DNA of 13,759 nt from positions 1-13,759 of the forward strand of contig CAMLHB010000046.1 of NCBI GenBank assembly GCA_946479725.1, in the 5' to 3' direction. The notes beneath the pieces were generated by a model. That model saw only the letters and a program-made list of their open reading frames with translations, did no database searches and had not been told where the DNA came from. The stretch is from an uncultured Actinomycetes bacterium. Lineage in GTDB: Bacteria > Actinomycetota > Thermoleophilia > Solirubrobacterales > 70-9. Within the stretch, counting starts at the first letter, position 1; each line of letters starts with the position of its first letter. Made by a program: the position numbers and the translations under genes. Shown one piece after another: positions 7,132-13,759 of this stretch.

Positions 7132-8347
7132 GCGGCTGCGGCCGGCGACGCTGGCGCTGCTCGGCGGCGGTGTCCTCTGGACCTGCGCCGCCCTCGCCCT
7201 CTGGGACGCGACCCAGCTCCCCTCGCTCGACCTCCCCCAGCTCGACCCCCACCGATACTTCAGCGACTCCTTTCTCGCGCGCAGCGCCGATTACGAACTG
7301 CTTCTTGGATTCCTCGGGCTGATCGGCTCGATCGTGCTCGTGATCGTGCTCGTCCTCTACGCCTGGCACGGCCCCCGCCTCGTCCGCGAGTCCGCCGCGG
7401 GCAGGGTCGGCACCGGGATGCTGCTGGCGATGCTCGGCTTCGCCGTCGTCTGGCTCGCCGAGGTCCCCTTCGACCTGCTCGGGCTCTGGTGGCAGCGACG
7501 CCACGGCGTCTCCCACGAGGGCTACCTCCGGCACCTGATCTTCGGCTTCCTCGGACTCGGCGGGACCTTCGTCTTCCTCTGTATCGGGATCGGGATCATG
7601 ATGGGGCTGGCCGGGGTGATGCGCCGCTGGTGGTGGCTGGCGGCGGTGCCCGCCTTCGTCGCTCTCGGGCTGCTGTCCACCTTCCTCAGTCCTTACCTGA
7701 TACCCGGCACCCAGCCGCTGCACAAGCCCGTCCTCGAACAGGAAGCCCGCGCTCTGGAGCGGATCGAGGGGACCCCCGAATCGCGCCTGCGGGTCCAGGA
7801 AGTGCACGAGTTCACCGACGCACCGAACGCGGAGACGGTCGGGCTCGGGCCGACCACCACCATCGTCCTCTGGGACACCCTCCTCGACGGTGGCTTCAGC
7901 CCCGCCGAGATCCGTTTCGTCGTCGCCCACGAGATCGGCCACGTCGCCCACGACGACGTTCTCAAGCGCGTCGGCTGGCTCGCCCTCTTCCTCCTCCCCG
8001 CCCTCGGCCTCACCGCCTACCTGACCCGGCGCCGCGGCGGCCTTGCCCAACCCGAGGCGATCCCGATCGCGATCCTCGTCCTCGTCGCCACCCAGCTGAT
8101 CGCCACTCCGTTCCTCAATGCCGCCTTCCGCCGCGAAGAGGCCGCTGCCGACTGGGCCGCCCTGGAAGCGACCCACGACCCCGCCGCCGCCACCTCCTCC
8201 TTCCGCCGGCTCGCGATCAAGAGCCTCAGCAACCCCGACCCGCCCTTCTGGATCGACGGCCTTTACGGCAACCACCCGACGATGATGGACCGGATCGCGA
8301 TGGCGGAAGCCTGGGCCGAACGCCGAACCGAAGCCGCAGGCGGGTAG
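7124..8347 (+). CDS. Ste24-like M48 family zinc metalloprotease, membrane-bound
   Basis: 407-residue integral membrane peptidase. The N-terminal part (residues about 8-190) has roughly five hydrophobic helices and resembles the Ste24/CAAX protease 1 N-terminal domain (YELLLGFLGLIGSIVLVIVL, then the later segment PFDLLGLWWQRRHGVSHEGY). The catalytic part has VVAHEIGHVAHDD with the zinc ligands His269 and His273 and catalytic Glu270. The third ligand is probably Glu339 in RREEAAADWAALEAT. The GNHPTMMDRIAMAEAW segment near the C-terminus is also typical. Two further helices (about 283-299 and 312-332) lie between HExxH and the third ligand, as in Ste24. Bacteria usually do not make prenylated CAAX proteins, so a membrane-protein quality-control or processing role is more likely than CAAX cleavage. 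Its ATG lies inside the last codons of the DUF4389 gene (8-bp overlap). Confidence 0.92.
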   Translation: MPRRLRPATLALLGGGVLWTCAALALWDATQLPSLDLPQLDPHRYFSDSFLARSADYELLLGFLGLIGSIVLVIVLVLYAWHGPRLVRESAAGRVGTGMLLAMLGFAVVWLAEVPFDLLGLWWQRRHGVSHEGYLRHLIFGFLGLGGTFVFLCIGIGIMMGLAGVMRRWWWLAAVPAFVALGLLSTFLSPYLIPGTQPLHKPVLEQEARALERIEGTPESRLRVQEVHEFTDAPNAETVGLGPTTTIVLWDTLLDGGFSPAEIRFVVAHEIGHVAHDDVLKRVGWLALFLLPALGLTAYLTRRRGGLAQPEAIPIAILVLVATQLIATPFLNAAFRREEAAADWAALEATHDPAAATSSFRRLAIKSLSNPDPPFWIDGLYGNHPTMMDRIAMAEAWAERRTEAAGG

Positions 8348-8360
8348 CCCGCGGCGTCCG

Positions 8361-8528
8361 TTCCTGGATCTGTGGGATTACCCGAACAGCCGGCGGAATC
8401 CCGACGCTACCTTCTTGCCGATGGATTCGACCGGCGATCTCAACCACGACGGCAACCTCGACCTCGCGGTCGCCAACTCCGGCACCGACAACCTCGCTGC
8501 GCTGCTGAACAAAGGGCCCCGCCCCTAG
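8361..8528 (+). pseudogene. FG-GAP/VCBS repeat remnant
   Basis: A short plus-strand frame ending in TAG at 8526-8528 reads STGDLNHDGNLDLAVANSGT and then DNLAALLNKGPRP. This is a near-canonical FG-GAP/VCBS repeat with the calcium-binding DxNxDGxxD pattern, the kind of unit repeated many times in secreted beta-propeller proteins. Only one unit is present. ATG at 8421 would give a 35-residue peptide without a ribosome binding site or signal peptide. The frame stays open upstream (8361-8420) without recognisable sequence. It is best read as the 3' end of a lost surface-protein gene. It lies just after the M48 gene and shares the bases CTAG with the stop of the convergent 51-aa ORF. Confidence 0.62.
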
Positions 8529-8680
8529 CTCGCGGCCTCCGCCAGCTTCTCGTCGATCTGCCGGCGAACCGATTCGCACACCTCTTCGGCGTCGGCGTTA
8601 TGGCGCTCTGATGCGAGAATGCCGAGCAGGACCTCTGCGTCCGCCCGCCCGAGTTCAAGGGTGATCGTGTCCGCTGCCAT
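8525..8680 (-). CDS. Small hypothetical protein, 51 residues
   Basis: A 51-residue acidic, probably helical cytoplasmic protein (MAADTITLELGRADAEVLLG, then ILASERHNADAEEVCESV and RRQIDEKLAEAAS). I recognise no family. The frame is open far upstream to 8908, but ATG at 8680 is preceded by AAAGGAG seven bases away, one of the best ribosome binding sites in the window, and the upstream extension has no protein-like character. The stop TAG (8527-8525) shares the palindrome CTAG with the stop of the FG-GAP remnant on the other strand. It stands alone between degenerate pieces, yet the strong start signal suggests it is expressed. Confidence 0.7.
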   Translation of the reverse strand: MAADTITLELGRADAEVLLGILASERHNADAEEVCESVRRQIDEKLAEAAS

Positions 8681-8687
8681 CGAACTT

Positions 8688-8694
8688 CTCCTTT
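8688..8694 (-). promoter_or_regulatory. Ribosome binding site that fixes the start of the 51-aa ORF
   Basis: AAAGGAG on the minus strand, seven bases before the ATG at 8680. It decides the start against the much longer open frame that extends upstream to 8908. Confidence 0.75.
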
Positions 8695-8840
8695 CGCTGG
8701 TTACCGGGTCAAAGTAGTTTCCCGGCAGGCAGCCGCCATCGGGAAAAGCCGCACCGAGGACCCCGGAGGTTCCCGGATGCGCCAGCGCTCCCGGTCCCCG
8801 GAGAATCGACCAAAGGCAAGCGCGACCGGGATGTCGACCG

Positions 8841-9095
8841 ATGGCAGTGGCAAACGTGAAAGCGCAACGGCGTGGATGGTTGCGGGAGGAGCGGCTGGCG
8901 CCCCTCACCGAGGTCGCCGTTTTCGTCTTCGGATTGGCCGGCCTGGTCGTCCTGGAGGGGCCGGCGAATCGTCCCGAGGTGGACGTGGAATCCGGTGCTT
9001 TCCTCTCCTATTTCGAGAAGCGCGGCAGCGTCACCCTGGGCAGCTTCCTGATCATGCTCAGCGTCGTCTCCTTCCTCGCTCGCTCCTCGCCCTGA
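8841..9095 (+). CDS. Small two-helix membrane protein, possibly a truncated gene
   Basis: 84 residues: a basic N-terminus, a first membrane helix (about 25-39, EVAVFVFGLAGLVVL), an extracytoplasmic-type loop with VDVESGAFLSYFEKRGSV, and a second helix (about 66-80, LGSFLIMLSVVSFLA) ending at SSP. This layout resembles the N-terminal quarter of a common actinobacterial membrane protein family, in which a first helix is followed by an acidic loop with a (S/F)Y-F/Y-x-x-x-x motif and a helix of the GxFLLxLxxVxFLxF type, with several further helices after it. Here translation stops inside what would be the second helix, so it may be a 5' fragment. No good ribosome binding site precedes ATG 8841. 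Its stop abuts the stop of the convergent 2TM gene. Confidence 0.55.
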   Translation: MAVANVKAQRRGWLREERLAPLTEVAVFVFGLAGLVVLEGPANRPEVDVESGAFLSYFEKRGSVTLGSFLIMLSVVSFLARSSP

Positions 9096-9410
9096 TCAGC
9101 GGTTCCGCAGGCGGGTCATCTCCTGCTCGATCTGGTGCTCGGTCGGGACCTCGTCGAGGGCGCGGTAGACGCGCCAGGCGTGGCTGAGCAGGAAGACGCC
9201 CCAGATCCCCGTCACCCAGGCGGGCCAGAGGTCGCCGGTGTCGGCGGAGTTCGGCGGGATCGCCCAGATCACCCAGAGCACGGCGTTGACGAAGAGGAAC
9301 CAGCCGAGGTGGTCGCGGAACTCGCGCTTCCGCTTCAGCTGCCTCATCGCTCGCTCCCGAAGCTCCTCCTCGCTCCCCGCCGGGCTCTCGTTCTTGGTCT
9401 GCACCTCCAT
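9096..9410 (-). CDS. 2TM-domain small membrane protein
   Basis: 104 residues. Residues 1-34 are charged (basic RQLKRKREFRDH just before the membrane), followed by two helices: FLFVNAVLWVIWAI (about 38-51) and WVTGIWGVFLLSHAW (about 65-79). A charged helix at 84-104 ends it. The RxFxxHxxxFxxVNxxLWxIW pattern and second helix match the 2TM domain family (PF13239-like), found alone or fused to HTH or histidine kinase domains; the function of the stand-alone form is unknown. ATG at 9410 was chosen over the upstream ATG at 9449 because AAAGGAGG sits four bases before it (9422-9415). It starts 35 bases after the end of the ACP gene on the same strand, so it may be read through from that operon, but its own strong ribosome binding site suggests separate control. 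Confidence 0.8.
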   Translation of the reverse strand: MEVQTKNESPAGSEEELRERAMRQLKRKREFRDHLGWFLFVNAVLWVIWAIPPNSADTGDLWPAWVTGIWGVFLLSHAWRVYRALDEVPTEHQIEQEMTRLRNR

Positions 9411-9414
9411 CGCG

Positions 9415-9422
9415 CCTCCTTT
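9415..9422 (-). promoter_or_regulatory. Ribosome binding site of the 2TM gene
   Basis: AAAGGAGG on the minus strand, four bases before the ATG at 9410. It selects this start over the in-frame ATG at 9449, which would overlap the ACP stop region. Confidence 0.75.
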
Positions 9423-9445
9423 TGCTCTGGTTCTGGTTCTGAGTC

Positions 9446-9697
9446 TCATCCCGATCGCGCACGCGCGGTCAGGTAAGCGACCGCGCCATCCACGGTCCGC
9501 AGCTGCGGGTAGTCCCGCTCGCCGACCTCGACCCCGGTGCGCTGCGCCACCGCGACGACGAGGTTGAGGAAGTCGATCGAGTCGAGTTCGAACTGCTCGC
9601 CCAGGTCGACCGCGGGATCGACCGTCGCGGCGTCGACCTCGGGGGCGACCTCGGCCAGGGCCGCCAGGAAGGCCTCGCGCGCCTGCTGCTCGTTCAC
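9446..9697 (-). CDS. Stand-alone acyl carrier protein at the end of the dehydrogenase operon
   Basis: 83-residue carrier protein. The attachment site is FELDSIDFLNLVVAVAQRTG; Ser40 should receive 4'-phosphopantetheine. The order D-S-I-D-F differs from the DSLDxVEL of fatty-acid ACPs. Helices 1, 2 and 4 are recognisable, and the C-terminus reads ERDYPQLRTVDGAVAYL. The start is GTG at 9697, preceded by GGGGGAG two bases away and overlapping the E2 stop as GTGA, so it is translated together with E2. The fixed position behind E1/E2 suggests that it accepts or carries the acyl group made by that complex, or an acyl group supplied through AcsA. It is unlikely to be the general AcpP, because no fab genes are nearby. 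The substrate is unknown. Confidence 0.9.
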   Translation of the reverse strand: MNEQQAREAFLAALAEVAPEVDAATVDPAVDLGEQFELDSIDFLNLVVAVAQRTGVEVGERDYPQLRTVDGAVAYLTARARSG

Positions 9698-10881
9698 ATC
9701 TCCCCCAGGCTGTGCAGGTTGCGCTCGACGAGGGCGAGGAAGCGACTGCCGGCGATCCCGTCGCTGGCGCGGTGGTCGCCGGCCAGCGTCGCGGCGGTGA
9801 CCGGCTTGGCGCCGACCATGCCGTCGTCGGCCCAGGGCCGCTCGCGGATCGCGCCGAAGCCGACCAAAGCCACCTGGGGCGGGTAGATGACGCCGTGGAC
9901 GAGGTCGGCGCCCTGCTCGCCGAGGTTGGTGACGGTGATCGTCGGGTCCGACATCTCGGAGCTGCGCAGCCGGCCGGCGCGGGCGCGGGCGACGAGGTCG
10001 CGCAGCTCCGCCATCAGCCCCTCGAGTTCCTTGCCGTCGGCGTCGTGGATCGCCGGAGCGACGAGGCCGCCGCCGCGCAGGGAGATCGCGACCCCGAGGT
10101 GGACGCCCGTCGCCGGCCGGAACTCGCCATCGACCCAAAAGCCGTTTAACGCCGGCGTCTCCGCCGCCGCCTTCGCGACCGCGCTCAGCAGCAGCGCCGC
10201 CGGCAGCAGGCGCTCCTCGACAGGGCGCTCGCGGTTGCGCTCCTCGAGCCAGGCCAGCGGCCCGCTGACCTCGATCTCGCGCTCCAGGTAGTAGTGCGGG
10301 ATCTCGCGCTTCGAGCGCGCCATCAACGCCGCGATCGCCCTCCGCATCGCCTCCTGGTGGGAGGGCGCGGCGGGTTCGGCGGGCGCGGCGGGCTCGGCCC
10401 GAACGCCGCCGAGCCGTTCGACGTCGGCCTGGACGATCGAGCCATTGGGACCGCTGCCGGCGACCTCTTCGAGATCGACGTCGAGCCGCTCCGCCGTGCG
10501 GCGCGCCAGCGGCGAGACCCGCGGTCGGTGCCGATGGGACGGAGATACCTCCATATGGAGGGCTTTCGCCCCGTCGGCACTAGGAGGCGGGGGCAGTGGC
10601 TCGGCGGCTGCGACCTGCTCGGGAGCCGGCGCCGGGCTTTCGCCGTTGGCCCCGCGCACCCGCGCCAGCGGCTCGCCGACCGGCACCTTCGTCCCCTCCT
10701 CGACCAGCAGCTCCTCGATCACCCCGTCCTCGAAGATCTCGACCTCGATCTCGGCCTTGCTGGTGTCGACGACGGCGACGATGTCCCCCCTGTGCACGGC
10801 GTCGCCCGGCTTGACGCGCCATTCGAGCAGGGTGCCGGCGTCCATGTCGGCACCCAGCGAGGGCATCGTGAACTCAGCCAC
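9694..10881 (-). CDS. pdhC: Dihydrolipoyl acyltransferase (E2) of a 2-oxoacid dehydrogenase complex
   Basis: 395 residues, core subunit that takes acyl groups from E1 on a swinging lipoyl arm and passes them to CoA. Seen in order: lipoyl domain (1-78) with the lipoylated Lys42 in [11 protein letters not shown]; a Pro/Ala/Glu-rich linker; a peripheral subunit-binding domain (about 120-157: [20 protein letters not shown]); a second linker; and the catalytic domain (about 175-395) with the active-site motif GDHRASDG (His370, Asp374) and [13 protein letters not shown]. All key residues are present. GTG at 10881 keeps the start of the lipoyl domain and overlaps the E1-beta stop by 8 bp. The acyl specificity (acetyl, branched chain or acetoin-derived) cannot be read from the sequence, so the symbol is provisional. 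E2 and ACP overlap by 4 bp. Confidence 0.92.
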   Translation of the reverse strand: MAEFTMPSLGADMDAGTLLEWRVKPGDAVHRGDIVAVVDTSKAEIEVEIFEDGVIEELLVEEGTKVPVGEPLARVRGANGESPAPAPEQVAAAEPLPPPPSADGAKALHMEVSPSHRHRPRVSPLARRTAERLDVDLEEVAGSGPNGSIVQADVERLGGVRAEPAAPAEPAAPSHQEAMRRAIAALMARSKREIPHYYLEREIEVSGPLAWLEERNRERPVEERLLPAALLLSAVAKAAAETPALNGFWVDGEFRPATGVHLGVAISLRGGGLVAPAIHDADGKELEGLMAELRDLVARARAGRLRSSEMSDPTITVTNLGEQGADLVHGVIYPPQVALVGFGAIRERPWADDGMVGAKPVTAATLAGDHRASDGIAGSRFLALVERNLHSLGEM

Positions 10882-11872
10882 CGGAACCCACCATCCGCCG
10901 TACCTCCGCGACCACGGTCTCGGGCTGGGGCAGCGCCGCCTGCTCGAGGTGGTGGGCGTAGGGCAGCGGCACCTCGGCGCTGCAGACGCGGGCGACGGGC
11001 GCATCGAGCTCGTAGAAGGCGCCCTCCATGATCCGGGCGCTGACCTCGGCGGCGAGGCTGCCGGTGCGCCAGCCCTCATCGACGATCACCGCCCGGTGGG
11101 TGCGCGACACCGACTCCAGCACGGTGGCCGAGTCGAGCGGTCGCAGCACCCGCAGGGCGACCCCCTCGGCCTCGATCCCCTGCCCCGCCAGCTGCTCTGC
11201 GGCGGTCAGCGCTTTGGCCAGGGTGCCGCCGTAGGCGACGAGCGTCACGTCCCCGCCCGGGCGGCGGATCGCCGCCCCCTCGATCGGCACCGACCCGGCA
11301 TCGGCGGGAAGCTCGCCCTCGCTGTTGTAGAGGGCGCCGTGCTCGAAGAGCAGGACGGGGTTCGGATCCGCCAGGGCGGGTCCGAGCATGCCGCGGGCAT
11401 CGGCCAGCGTCGCCGGCGCCAGCAGCTTCAGCCCCGGCACGTGGGCGTACCAGCCCTCGAGGCTGTGCGAGTGCTGCGCCGCCACCTGGCGGCCGGCGCC
11501 GGTGGTCATCCGGATCACCAGCGGGATCGCCAGCTGCCCCCCCGACATGTGGGTGATCGTGGCGGCATTGTTGACGATCTGGTCGAGGGCGAGAAGGCTG
11601 AAGTTGATCGTCATCACCTCGACGATCGGTCGCATTCCCGCCATCGCGGCGCCGATCCCGGCACCGACGAAGGCCGACTCCGAGAGCGGCCTGTCCATGA
11701 TCCGCTGCGGGCCGAACTCGTCCAGCAGGCCGCGGCTGACGCCAAAGCAGCCGCCGTAGGCGCCAACGTCCTCGCCCATCAGGAAGACCCGCTCGTCCGC
11801 GTGCAGCGCCTCCCGAATCGCCTCGCGCAGGCACTCGCGGTAGGTCGTCGTCGCGGTCTCGACGGTGCTCAC
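10874..11872 (-). CDS. pdhB: 2-oxoacid dehydrogenase E1 subunit beta
   Basis: 332 residues, full length for the family. With E1-alpha it forms the thiamine-diphosphate enzyme that decarboxylates a 2-oxoacid (or cleaves acetoin) and reductively acylates the E2 lipoyl group. Visible family motifs: [20 protein letters not shown] near residue 30-49 (with the conserved Glu that engages the cofactor), [40 protein letters not shown] with the active-site His region, and a C-terminal transketolase-like domain with ALRVLRPLD and VIVDEGW. The start is GTG at 11872, overlapping the E1-alpha stop as GTGA; the 3' end overlaps E2. Pyruvate is the most likely substrate, given the neighbouring acetate-CoA ligase and the PDH-like alpha subunit, but acetoin or branched-chain acids are not excluded. 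Confidence 0.92.
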   Translation of the reverse strand: MSTVETATTTYRECLREAIREALHADERVFLMGEDVGAYGGCFGVSRGLLDEFGPQRIMDRPLSESAFVGAGIGAAMAGMRPIVEVMTINFSLLALDQIVNNAATITHMSGGQLAIPLVIRMTTGAGRQVAAQHSHSLEGWYAHVPGLKLLAPATLADARGMLGPALADPNPVLLFEHGALYNSEGELPADAGSVPIEGAAIRRPGGDVTLVAYGGTLAKALTAAEQLAGQGIEAEGVALRVLRPLDSATVLESVSRTHRAVIVDEGWRTGSLAAEVSARIMEGAFYELDAPVARVCSAEVPLPYAHHLEQAALPQPETVVAEVRRMVGSGG

Positions 11873-12855
11873 GGCGCCCCTCCCTCCGCATAGACGAAAC
11901 GCTCGAGGTCGGAAACCGGCTCCTCGCCGCCGGCCTCGGCGAAGGCGATCGCCGCCTCGATCTCCTCGGCCACGGAGCCCTCCAGCTCCTCGAGGTCCTC
12001 CGCCTGCGCCAGGCCCGCTTCTTCCAGCCGCGCGGTCAGGGCCGAAATCGGATCGCGCTCGCGCCAGCCGGCGATCTCCTCCTTCGAGCGGTAGAGGTCC
12101 GGGTCGTACATCGAGTGGGCGCGGAAGCGGTAGGTGCGCAGCTCGAGGAAGCAGGGGGAGCGGCCGTCGCGGACCTCGGTGACGGCCCGGTGGGCGGCGT
12201 CTTCGACCGCAAGCACGTCCATCCCGTCGACCGACCAGGCCGGCATCTCGTAAGCGGCCGCCTTCAACGCCAGGTCGGTCTCGGACTCGTAGCGCTCGAT
12301 TGCCGTCCCCATCGCGTAGCGGTTGTTCTCGCAGCAGAAGAGCAGCGGCAGGTCCCAGAGAGCCGCCAGGTTCATCGTCTCGTGGAACTCGCCCTCGGCG
12401 ACGGCGCCGTCGCCGAAGAAGCAGGCGGTGACGCGGTCGCCGCCGCGCTTCTTCTCGGCCAGCGCCAGGCCGAGCGCGATCGGCAGGCCGCCTCCGACGA
12501 TCGCGTTGCCGCCGTAGAAGCGGCGCTCGGCGTCGAAGAGGTGCATCGAGCCGCCGCGCCCGCGCGAGCAGCCCTCGACCTTGCCGAACATCTCCGCCAT
12601 CACCTCCTTGGCGGGGACGCCGCGGACGAGCGCGTGGCCGTGCTCACGGTAGGTGGCGACGACGGCGTCGTCGGGCGCCAGCGCCTCCATCACCCCCGTC
12701 GCCACCGCCTCCTCGCCGATGTAGAGGTGGAGGAAGCCACGGATCTTGGCGGCGCTGTAGAGCTCGACGCAGCGCTCCTCGAAGCGGCGCACCAGCAGCA
12801 TCTTGCGCAGCAGGTGCAGGCAGTGTTCGCGGTCGAGCTGAACCCCGTCGTTCAC
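11869..12855 (-). CDS. pdhA: 2-oxoacid dehydrogenase E1 subunit alpha (pyruvate dehydrogenase-like)
   Basis: 328 residues. The thiamine diphosphate signature runs from GDG (148-150) to NN (177-178): [20 protein letters not shown], then [12 protein letters not shown]. Other motifs: [15 protein letters not shown] (41-55), [12 protein letters not shown] (68-79), [10 protein letters not shown] (99-108) and the phosphorylation-loop region [19 protein letters not shown] (242-260). The HSMYDPxLYR form is closest to the acetyl-transferring pyruvate dehydrogenase class, whereas branched-chain enzymes carry HTTxDD-type loops. The start is GTG at 12855, overlapping the acsA stop as GTGA. Together with E1-beta and E2 it completes three of the four activities of the complex; E3 (dihydrolipoamide dehydrogenase) is not in the window. 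Confidence 0.92.
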   Translation of the reverse strand: MNDGVQLDREHCLHLLRKMLLVRRFEERCVELYSAAKIRGFLHLYIGEEAVATGVMEALAPDDAVVATYREHGHALVRGVPAKEVMAEMFGKVEGCSRGRGGSMHLFDAERRFYGGNAIVGGGLPIALGLALAEKKRGGDRVTACFFGDGAVAEGEFHETMNLAALWDLPLLFCCENNRYAMGTAIERYESETDLALKAAAYEMPAWSVDGMDVLAVEDAAHRAVTEVRDGRSPCFLELRTYRFRAHSMYDPDLYRSKEEIAGWRERDPISALTARLEEAGLAQAEDLEELEGSVAEEIEAAIAFAEAGGEEPVSDLERFVYAEGGAP

Positions 12856-13759
12856 GAGACCGCCTCCAGGGTCGAGGTATCGCCCTCCGGCAGCCCCAGC
12901 TCGCGGGCTTTCAGCAGCCGCCGCATCGTCTTGCCCGAACGGTTGTGGGGCACCGCTTCGACGAACTCGATCTCCCGCGGCGCGACCGCCGGGCCGAGCC
13001 GCTTGCGGGCAAAGCCGAGCAGCTCCCGACGCAGCGGCTCCTCGGGGGCGCGCCCCGGGACCAGGGCGACGAAGGCCTTGACGGTTTCGCCGGCCATCGG
13101 GTCAGGCACCCCGATCACTGCAGCGTCGGCGACCGCCGCGTGCTCGGTCAGTGCGGTCTCGACCTCGAAGGGGCCGATCAGGTGGCCAGCGGCCTTGATC
13201 ACGTCGTCGCCGCGGCCGACGAACCAGAAGTAGCCGTCGGCGTCGCGGCGGGCGAGGTCGCCGGTCAAATACCAGCCGCCGGCGAAGCAGCGGCGGTAGC
13301 GCTCCTCCTCCCGCAGATAGCCGCGGAACATCGAGGGCCAGCCCGGCCGCAGGACCAGCTCGCCCTGCTCGTCGTCGGCCGCCAGCTCGAGCGCGCCGTC
13401 AGCGCCCAGCACCGGCCTCCCTTCTCCGTCGCGCCGCCCGACCGCGACCTCGATCCCGGGCAGCGGCCGGCCCATCGAGCCCGGCCTGACCGTCATCGAG
13501 CGGAAGTTGGCGATCATGATCCCGCCGGTCTCGGTCTGCCACCAGCTGTCGTGGATCGGCATCCCGAACGCCTTGGCGCCCCAGCGGACCGCTTCGGGGC
13601 TGAGCGGCTCACCGACGCTGGCGATGAACCGCAGCGAGGAGAGGTCGTATTCGCCGGCGACCTCGCTGCCGAGCCGCATCAGCATCCGCAGCGCGGTCGG
13701 CGCGGTGTACCAGACGTCGACCCGCTGCTCCTGCAGGATCCGGTACCAGCGCTCGGCGG
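12852..13759 (-). CDS. acsA: Acetate-CoA ligase, AcsA type, C-terminal part (partial)
   Basis: About 301 residues of the C-terminal half of an AMP-forming acyl-CoA synthetase; the N-terminus lies beyond the window edge. It turns acetate (possibly another short acid), ATP and CoA into acyl-CoA, AMP and pyrophosphate. Motifs in order: [48 protein letters not shown] (acyl-adenylate core), [35 protein letters not shown] with hinge [35 protein letters not shown] and [20 protein letters not shown]. The Lys of RSGKTMRR is the catalytic lysine of the family and its usual acetylation site. The order and the ending [13 protein letters not shown] resemble Bacillus AcsA more than Escherichia Acs. The stop overlaps the E1-alpha GTG, so it is the upstream, co-translated member of the operon. 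Acetyl specificity is inferred. Confidence 0.9.
   Translation of the reverse strand, partial: AERWYRILQEQRVDVWYTAPTALRMLMRLGSEVAGEYDLSSLRFIASVGEPLSPEAVRWGAKAFGMPIHDSWWQTETGGIMIANFRSMTVRPGSMGRPLPGIEVAVGRRDGEGRPVLGADGALELAADDEQGELVLRPGWPSMFRGYLREEERYRRCFAGGWYLTGDLARRDADGYFWFVGRGDDVIKAAGHLIGPFEVETALTEHAAVADAAVIGVPDPMAGETVKAFVALVPGRAPEEPLRRELLGFARKRLGPAVAPREIEFVEAVPHNRSGKTMRRLLKARELGLPEGDTSTLEAVS

Noticed and set aside
9712..10149. A plus-strand frame of 145 codons opposite E2
   Set aside because: It is an antisense shadow of the E2 catalytic domain without independent support.
10549..10560. Perfect palindrome CTCCATATGGAG
   Set aside because: It lies inside the linker of the E2 coding region (around Leu-His-Met-Glu) with no gene start nearby, so a chance palindrome is the simplest explanation.
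12115..13233. A 372-codon plus-strand open frame across E1-alpha and acsA
   Set aside because: It is antisense to two genes with full active-site motifs and has no recognisable domain or ribosome binding site.
1..13759. CRISPR arrays, tRNA/rRNA genes, insertion sequences or prophage genes
   Set aside because: Reading through both strands I saw no regularly spaced repeats, no tRNA-like cloverleaf, no transposase motif and no terminal inverted repeats. The SGNH and FG-GAP remnants point to gene loss but show no mobile-element boundary.

Overview
The window is very GC-rich bacterial chromosome with dense genes, many GTG starts, overlapping stop/start junctions and convergent genes that nearly touch. 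The protein families (four-unit DUF4389 membrane protein, EF-G-like GTPase, CsoR/CopA, small 2TM proteins, SGNH and FG-GAP relics) suggest an actinomycete-type organism, perhaps Thermoleophilia/Solirubrobacterales. The lineage is an inference from gene content and composition.

Layout. Positions 1-1233 hold a divergent copper module: the N-terminal part of a CopA-type P1B ATPase (minus strand, leaving the window at its C-terminal side) and the copper-sensing repressor CsoR (plus strand). They share a perfect 19-bp CsoR-type palindrome at 916-934. Both start codons lie six bases after oppositely facing, overlapping -10-like boxes, so both messages may be leaderless. A HAD-family hydrolase (1220-1936, minus) converges on csoR and overlaps its end by 14 bp. 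A TPR / single-TM / acidic-tail protein (2004-3071) diverges from it. A small XRE-type DNA-binding protein (3079-3321, minus) sits next to a divergently transcribed EF-G-like GTPase (3425-5512) with non-canonical G3 and G4 motifs. A hairpin begins at the GTPase stop codon.

The stretch 5543-5868 has no intact gene. On the minus strand it holds the 3' remnant of an SGNH/GDSL esterase that has lost its nucleophile region and apparently an internal segment. Next is a translationally coupled plus-strand pair: a membrane protein built of four DUF4389-like units in an ABAB pattern (5869-7131) and a Ste24-like M48 metalloprotease (7124-8347). From 8348 to 9449 there are small or broken items: an FG-GAP/VCBS remnant, a 51-aa ORF with a strong ribosome binding site, an 84-residue membrane protein that looks C-terminally truncated, and a 2TM-domain protein.

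The last 4.3 kb (9446-13759, minus) is one tightly overlapped operon: AcsA-type acetate-CoA ligase (partial), E1-alpha, E1-beta and lipoyl-bearing E2 of a 2-oxoacid dehydrogenase complex, then a stand-alone acyl carrier protein. Every visible start in it is GTG and every junction overlaps by 4 or 8 bases. No E3 gene is in the window. The ACP coupled to E2 is the most interesting feature: it raises the possibility that acyl groups formed on the lipoyl arm are passed to a carrier protein as well as, or instead of, CoA.
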